From JAJECS01 sp965262745 (GTDB lineage: Bacteria > Chloroflexota > UBA11872), in NCBI GenBank assembly GCA_965262745.1, contig OZ253558.1:3100001-3164000 (forward strand): a DNA stretch of 64,000 nucleotides. Direction: 5' to 3'. Numbering within the stretch: position 1 is the stretch's first letter; each line of letters begins with the position of its first letter. Both the position numbers and the translations under genes were made by a program. This document shows positions 59,204 through 64,000 of this stretch, piece after piece. Under the pieces are notes generated by a model that was not told where the DNA came from, did no database searches, and saw only the letters and a list, made by a program, of their open reading frames with translations.

Positions 59204-61081
59204 CTAGGGCGCCGCGGTGCGCTGTTCGATCGAGGAAGTTCCCGCCGTCTCCCCGCTCGCGCGTTGGTCCACCAACTCGCGCGCCGCGTCGACGATGCCG
59301 TCCACGCTCAAGCCGTGCGCCGCGCGCAGGCTGTCCGCCGGCCCATGGTCCAGGAAGCGATCCGGCAGCCCCAGACGGGTAACCCTGACGTCACGTGGTC
59401 CATGGTCCGCCAGCAACTCGAGCACGGCGCTGCCGAATCCGCCCATGCGGTTGTGGTCCTCGATCGTCAGCACGCGCCCCGTCTGCTCAGCCGCCTGCAC
59501 GATCAGCGACGCGTCCAGGGGCTTGACGAAGCGCGCGTTGGCCACCGAGGCGTGGATGTTGTGCTCGGCAGCGAGGATCTCCGCCGCCTGTAGCGCGGGA
59601 TGTACCGCCCAACCGATGGGCAGCAGGGCGACGTCGCGTCCGGCGCGGAGCAACTCGCCCCGACCGATGGGCAGATGGCGCAGCGGCTCGTCGCACGGAA
59701 CCCCGCGACCGGCGCCGCGCGAATAGCGAATCGCGAATGGCCGACCCGAGGCGATGGCTGTCGCGAGCAGATGCCGCAGCTCGTTCTCATCCTTGGGCGC
59801 GGCCACCACGAGGTTGGGGATGGCGCGCAGATACGCCAAGTCCAGCACGCCGTGATGGGTGCGGCCGTCGTCACCCACCACGCCGGCGCGATCGACACCC
59901 AGCACGATCGGCAGCTGTTGAATCGCAATGTCGTGCACGATCTGGTCGAACGCGCGCTGTAGGAAGGTCGAGTAGATGCACACGACCGGCCGCAGGCCTT
60001 GCGTGGCCAGGCCGGCGGCCAGCGCCAAGGCGTGACTTTCGGCGATGCCCACGTCGTGTACGCGTCCTGGCAGGGCTTCTTGCAAGTCCGCGAGCGCGGT
60101 GCCCTCCAGCATGGCCGCGCTCACCGCGACGATGCGGGGGTCATCGCTCGCCAACTCCACCAGGGTTCGCGCCAGAACCTTGCTGTAGCTTGGCGCGGCC
60201 GATGCGCCAACCGCCTGGGCGGTGCCCGGCTGATGCAGGGTCACCGGATCGCCCTCGGCTTCGGGGAGGCCGCGACCCTTTTGGGTGAAGACATGCACGA
60301 CAACCGGCTGGCGACGGGCCTTGGCCGCCTGCAATGCTGTTTCGAGCGCGGGCAGATCATGGCCGTCGACGGGACCCTGATAGGCGAATCCAAACGCCGC
60401 GAAGAAGTCCCGCGGCGAGCCCGAAGGCGTGGTCGGTGCTGTTGCGCGCTGGGACGGAGTGAAGCGGCTGTCAACGGAAGACGGGCTCCAGTCGTAGCGC
60501 CGGCCCTGGCCGAAGTTTCGGCCCAGCGCGCCGACGTTGGGCGAGATCGAAAGCCCGTTGTCGTTCAGAATGAGCACAAGCGGCAAGCCGAGATCGCCGG
60601 CATGATTGAGCGCCTCGAAGACCACGCCTGAAGTGAACGCGCCATCGCCAATCACGGTGACCACCGAGGCGTCGTCGCCATGGACGCGCGTCGCAAGCGC
60701 GACACCTGCACCGGCTGATACACCCGTGCCCGCATGCCCGGCGCCAATGACGTCGTGCGGGCTCTCCTCGCGCGCGGCGAACCCCGAAAGCCCGCCCGGT
60801 TGGCGTAAGGTCTTGAATTCGTCGGCGCGACCAGTGACGAGCTTGTGCGCGTAGGCCTGATTGCTGGTGTCCCAGATAATCCGATCGTGGGGACTTTCGA
60901 AGACCCGGTGCAGGGCCAGTGTCAACTCGACCACGCCCAGATTGGAGGCGAGATGACCGCCGTTGGCCTGGACCGTATCGATGATCTCGGCACGGATTTC
61001 CTCGGCCAGGGTTGCCATCTCGTCATGGGACAGTTGGCGCATATCGGCCGGCTCGTGCACGCGATCGAGGATGCGGTTCAC
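59204..61081 (-). CDS. dxs: 1-deoxy-D-xylulose-5-phosphate synthase
   Basis: A 625-residue thiamine-diphosphate enzyme that makes DXP from pyruvate and glyceraldehyde-3-phosphate, the entry to MEP isoprenoid synthesis. GHAGTGVSAGAGVALATRVH, VIGDGAFTSGVVFEALNHAG with LILNDNGLSISPNVGAL (GDG-N motif), then DRAGVVGDDGRTHHGVLDLA, and the RYSRGAGRGV region are all present. It starts at GTG 61081 and diverges from the hydroxyacid dehydrogenase gene 48 bp away. The prenyl products may feed the UbiA-family enzyme elsewhere in the window. Confidence 0.95.
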   Translation of the reverse strand: MNRILDRVHEPADMRQLSHDEMATLAEEIRAEIIDTVQANGGHLASNLGVVELTLALHRVFESPHDRIIWDTSNQAYAHKLVTGRADEFKTLRQPGGLSGFAAREESPHDVIGAGHAGTGVSAGAGVALATRVHGDDASVVTVIGDGAFTSGVVFEALNHAGDLGLPLVLILNDNGLSISPNVGALGRNFGQGRRYDWSPSSVDSRFTPSQRATAPTTPSGSPRDFFAAFGFAYQGPVDGHDLPALETALQAAKARRQPVVVHVFTQKGRGLPEAEGDPVTLHQPGTAQAVGASAAPSYSKVLARTLVELASDDPRIVAVSAAMLEGTALADLQEALPGRVHDVGIAESHALALAAGLATQGLRPVVCIYSTFLQRAFDQIVHDIAIQQLPIVLGVDRAGVVGDDGRTHHGVLDLAYLRAIPNLVVAAPKDENELRHLLATAIASGRPFAIRYSRGAGRGVPCDEPLRHLPIGRGELLRAGRDVALLPIGWAVHPALQAAEILAAEHNIHASVANARFVKPLDASLIVQAAEQTGRVLTIEDHNRMGGFGSAVLELLADHGPRDVRVTRLGLPDRFLDHGPADSLRAAHGLSVDGIVDAARELVDQRASGETAGTSSIEQRTAAP

Positions 61082-61128
61082 AATGCCCCCTTGGCCAAGA
61101 TCGGCCCGCTCCCGATGGTGCCTGCTTT

Positions 61129-62148
61129 GTGAGCAACGTGCAATGTACGTCCACCCGTCGGCCCCGGGTGCTCAGCCTGGTGGATTTGGCCGCGCCGGCT
61201 GCGGATCGCCTGCGGCGGACGGCGGACCTGACGCTGCGGCCGTGGACCGAGTCCCACGAACTTATCGATCCATACGATCTGGCGGCCGAAATCGAGGAGC
61301 ACGGTTACGACGCCCTCTTCATCGAGGCGGACTTCGTACTCGAGGAAACGTTTGTCAACGCGCCGACGTTGCGGTTCGTCGGGGTGTGCCGCGTTGACCA
61401 CGGTCATGTCGACCTTGAGGCTGCCGTGGCCAGCGGCGTGGTCGTCGCGAATACACCGCGCCGCAATGCGCAGGCGGTTGCCGAGCTTACGCTGGCGCTC
61501 ATGCTCGATCTCCTGAGGCCGGTGATCGAGGCCGCCGCCTTCGTCGCGGCGGGCGCCTGGACCGACCCAATTGCCGGCTACTCGGACTTTCGCGGCACCG
61601 AGCTGGGCGCGCAGACCGTCGGCATCATTGGCTTGGGCGCCATTGGTCGGCGCACGGCTGCGCTGCTGCAGCCGTTTGGATGCCAGATTCTGGCGAGTGA
61701 TCCCGCGCTCACGGCGGCTGAAATGCAGGCGCTCGGATGCACCGCCGCGTCGCTCGATGAGTTGCTCGCCGCCTCCACCATGATCGCGGTGCACTGTCCG
61801 GCGCTTCCCGCGACCGGGGGTCTCATCAATGCCGCAGCCCTGGCCAAGATGCCCGCCGGGGCGCGCCTGGTCGCCACCACCGGTGAGGGCGTGGTCGATA
61901 CCGCGGCCGTTGCCGCGGCCCTCCATGACGGACTGCTTGCCGGCGCCGCGTTCGACGTGTTCGAGACGCACCCGGTGCCCCCCGGCCACCCACTCTTGGC
62001 GGCGCCGAACGTGATCCTCTTGCCCCACATCGGCGGTGCGACGGATGTCACCGTCACGCGACATTCCGAGATGATCGTGGATGACTATCTGCGCTTCTTG
62101 GCCGGTGAGCGGCCTATGAATCTCGTCCTCCCAGACGGGAATCAATGA
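61129..62148 (+). CDS. D-isomer-specific 2-hydroxyacid dehydrogenase
   Basis: A 339-residue NAD-dependent dehydrogenase. The dinucleotide loop is VGIIGLGAIGRRTAALLQPF, the catalytic region LVATTGEGVVDTAAVAAALH (the usual Arg in ARG is replaced by a Glu/Gly stretch) and the His in LLPHIGGATDVTVTRHSEM. It starts at GTG 61129; its end overlaps the kinase gene by 4 bp (ATGA). The weak active-site Arg makes the exact reaction uncertain. With a kinase and an aldolase next, a sugar-acid pathway is likely. Confidence 0.85.
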   Translation: MSNVQCTSTRRPRVLSLVDLAAPAADRLRRTADLTLRPWTESHELIDPYDLAAEIEEHGYDALFIEADFVLEETFVNAPTLRFVGVCRVDHGHVDLEAAVASGVVVANTPRRNAQAVAELTLALMLDLLRPVIEAAAFVAAGAWTDPIAGYSDFRGTELGAQTVGIIGLGAIGRRTAALLQPFGCQILASDPALTAAEMQALGCTAASLDELLAASTMIAVHCPALPATGGLINAAALAKMPAGARLVATTGEGVVDTAAVAAALHDGLLAGAAFDVFETHPVPPGHPLLAAPNVILLPHIGGATDVTVTRHSEMIVDDYLRFLAGERPMNLVLPDGNQ

Positions 62149-63608
62149 CGCCTGAGGCTGTCTATCTCGGCGTCGACGTCGGCTCGTCCGGGACGCGGGC
62201 GGTGGCGCTGGGACCGGCGGGGGAGGTTCGGGCCGCCGCTAGGCGGGCTCGGCCGCGCAGGCCCATGGCCATCACCGACGTGGAGCGCACCCTCGACGTA
62301 GAGCGGATCTGGTCCGAGGTCGCGTCGTGCGTGACGGAAGTGGCCGGGCAATGCGGCGAGGTCCGCTCGCTCGGCGTTTGCGCCATGCGCCAGACCCTGG
62401 TCGTGCTTGCCGACGACGATGTGGTGCTGTTCGCCTCGGGCAACGATGACCTGCGAGCTTCGCTGCATGGCGCCGCCGTTGACGCTTCCCATGGCGAAAC
62501 GCTCATGCGGCGGGCGGGCCGCGCCCCGGCCATGATCTTCTGGCCGGGCAAGCTGGCGTGGCTTGAGGCCGAGGCGCCCGAGGTCACGGCGCGCGCCAGA
62601 GCTCTCGCGACCCTCGAGGGCTGGATTGTGCGGCGGTTGACCGGCACCGATGCGATCGGGTCGGTAAGCGCCGCCGAAACCGGCGCCCGCTCGGTTTCGG
62701 CGCGATGCTGGCTGGAGTCCGTGCTTCCCACCTGGGCCCGTCCGTTGCTGCCACCGGTAGCGGATGGCGTGGGCGCGGCCCGGCTATCGGCGCAGCGCGC
62801 CCAGGAGCTCGGCCTCCCGGAGGGTCTGCCCGTCGCCGTGGGCGTGCCCGACACCCACGCGGCTGAGTTGGGCTCGCGGCAGGCGAGCCACCCAGACGGC
62901 GACTGCGTGACCGCCGGCTGGAGCCTCACGATCTTGCGGCCGCAGCCGGCATGGGACGCTAACGCCGTGACCTGGCGCGGCCTGCGCATCGGCGGCGGCT
63001 ACCTGGCCGAGAGCAACGCGGGTGACGTGGCCAGCGGCTACGCCTGGCTCGATCAGGACCGCGAGGGCGAGCTCACCAACCTGGCGCGTCCGACGGACTC
63101 CGCGGCGGAGCAGGGAATCTTCGCGGCAACCGGCGCTCGCGTCATGGATGTAGCGTCCGCGGGCCTCGGCGCCGCCGGCCTTGTGTCGCCCATACCCTTC
63201 GCCGAAGAGTTGCCGTCGCGCGCGCTGCTGGCCACCGCGGTGTTGGAGGACATTGCCTTTGCCGTGCGGGGAAACCGTGAGCGCCTGCCGCCATCGATCG
63301 CGGATGACGCGCCGGTCCGACTGACGGGCGGGTTCGCCGCCGCTCCCGCCGCGGGGCCTATCCTGGCGAACGTGCTCGGTGCGCCGGTGGCGGCGTACGC
63401 CGGTTCCCCGGTCACGGCCATTGGCGCGGCGATCTGGGGAGCGGCGGCATCCGGGGACTTCACAGTCGACGAGGTCGTGGCGCGGTTGGCGCCCACAGCG
63501 CAGCTATATGCGCCAGACCCCGCGCGCCGGCACGCTTACGATGCACACTACGCGTGTTGGTCGGACCTGCGAAGCCGGTTGGAGGCCTTTGTGCAAGAGA
63601 CGCTATGA
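62145..63608 (+). CDS. FGGY-family carbohydrate kinase
   Basis: A 487-residue sugar kinase. YLGVDVGSSGTRAVALGPAG is the ATP-binding phosphate-1 motif; LAWLEAEAPEV, GVPDTHAAELGSRQ and VRLTGGFAAAPAAGPILANV with AYAGSPVTAIGAAIWGAA complete the FGGY fold. It phosphorylates a sugar or polyol, unspecified. ATG overlaps the upstream dehydrogenase stop and its own TGA overlaps the aldolase start, so all three are coupled. Confidence 0.92.
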   Translation: MTPEAVYLGVDVGSSGTRAVALGPAGEVRAAARRARPRRPMAITDVERTLDVERIWSEVASCVTEVAGQCGEVRSLGVCAMRQTLVVLADDDVVLFASGNDDLRASLHGAAVDASHGETLMRRAGRAPAMIFWPGKLAWLEAEAPEVTARARALATLEGWIVRRLTGTDAIGSVSAAETGARSVSARCWLESVLPTWARPLLPPVADGVGAARLSAQRAQELGLPEGLPVAVGVPDTHAAELGSRQASHPDGDCVTAGWSLTILRPQPAWDANAVTWRGLRIGGGYLAESNAGDVASGYAWLDQDREGELTNLARPTDSAAEQGIFAATGARVMDVASAGLGAAGLVSPIPFAEELPSRALLATAVLEDIAFAVRGNRERLPPSIADDAPVRLTGGFAAAPAAGPILANVLGAPVAAYAGSPVTAIGAAIWGAAASGDFTVDEVVARLAPTAQLYAPDPARRHAYDAHYACWSDLRSRLEAFVQETL

Positions 63609-64000
63609 GCGCCGTGGAAGCGCGAGCCGCGGTGCTCGAGACCGCGCAAGCCATGCACCGCGAAGGATTGGTCGTGGGCACGGCGGGCAACGTCAGCGTC
63701 CGCGCCGATGGTGTCGAGGCCATGCACATCACGCCCAGCCGCATGTCCTCTGACGCGACGACGCTCGACGACATCGTGACGGTGACCTTCGACGGCGATC
63801 CCATCGAGGGGGAACGTATCCCCTCCGTCGAGTGCCTCATGCACGGGGCGGTCTATCGCGCGCGTGCGGACGTGCGGGCGGTGGTCCACGCCCACCCGGT
63901 GTTCGCCAGCGTGCTGGCCGTGCGACATGAGGAAATCCCACCCATCCTCGACGAGCAGGTCGTGTACGTCGGCGGGCAGGTTGCGGTCAGCAAATATGCC
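63605..64000 (+). CDS. class II aldolase/adducin-family protein, 3' partial
   Basis: The first 132 residues of a class II aldolase (fuculose/ribulose-phosphate type). LVVGTAGNVSVRADGVEAMH, IEGERIPSVECLMHGAVYRA (catalytic Glu) and VVHAHPVFASVLA (zinc His-x-His) are visible; the remaining zinc His lies beyond the right edge. It is joined to the kinase gene by an ATGA overlap. It would split the phosphorylated sugar acid into triose or dihydroxyacetone phosphate and an aldehyde. Confidence 0.9.
   Translation, partial: MSAVEARAAVLETAQAMHREGLVVGTAGNVSVRADGVEAMHITPSRMSSDATTLDDIVTVTFDGDPIEGERIPSVECLMHGAVYRARADVRAVVHAHPVFASVLAVRHEEIPPILDEQVVYVGGQVAVSKYA

Overview
The window is GC-rich, gene-dense bacterial DNA with short intergenic gaps and frequent 1-4 nt gene overlaps. 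The gene content suggests a free-living or host-associated Chloroflexota-like bacterium (SAR202/Dehalococcoidia type): phytanoyl-CoA-type dioxygenases, an enolase-superfamily dehydratase, CehA/McbA hydrolase, ubiX/ubiA/ubiD, a Pup ligase pair and many toxin-antitoxin modules. That assignment is an inference from gene content, not from a marker gene.

Layout. 1-11983: mostly metabolism (FAH-family hydrolase, aldo/keto reductase, one tRNA-Arg with anticodon GCG, CPBP protease, rfbB, nucleoside phosphorylase, HpcH/HpaI aldolase, FMN reductase, isocitrate dehydrogenase, purE, PhyH dioxygenase, a large PHP-type hydrolase). 12044-23358: a Phd/VapC module, MscS channel, DUF429 protein, amine oxidase, amidohydrolase, potassium channel, a ubiX-ubiA-ubiD run (probably menaquinone synthesis), HAD phosphatase, hydroxyacid dehydrogenase and fabZ. 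23535-30465: an accessory/defence island. It opens with a translationally coupled three-gene cassette (zinc-hook ATPase, a 43-residue small ORF, a 145-residue helical protein). Five toxin-antitoxin modules follow in 3.7 kb, one of them frame-disrupted and one with a HicB antitoxin carrying an extra N-terminal domain.

30742-34379: a MarR regulator faces a dop-pup-pafA operon. The pup gene (57 codons, C-terminal Gly-Gly-Glu) lies between the two ligase-fold genes; no proteasome or Mpa/ARC gene is present in the window. 34537-39558: ornithine cyclodeaminase family, EamA transporter, enolase-superfamily dehydratase and a lipoprotein with three repeated domains. 39579-42216: a 2.5-kb, visibly less GC-rich restriction-modification islet bracketed by 89-bp direct repeats that are two copies of the 3' end of the neighbouring TIM-barrel gene.

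43483-53293: a RelE/HigA-type module whose toxin carries two in-frame amber codons, then aminotransferase, M23 peptidase, hisI, DUF169, fur, cfa, acyl-CoA desaturase, SDR and an M24 peptidase. 53334-55177: an unusual operon of a dual-OB-like protein and two DUF488 paralogues, possibly an uncharacterised nucleic-acid or defence system. 55344-64000: PhyH, Gfo/Idh/MocA, GNAT, pentapeptide-repeat membrane protein, dxs, and a probable sugar-acid operon (hydroxyacid dehydrogenase, FGGY kinase, class II aldolase) cut by the right edge. Short palindromic REP-like elements (GTAGGGGCGC...GCGCCC type) recur in intergenic gaps across the window.
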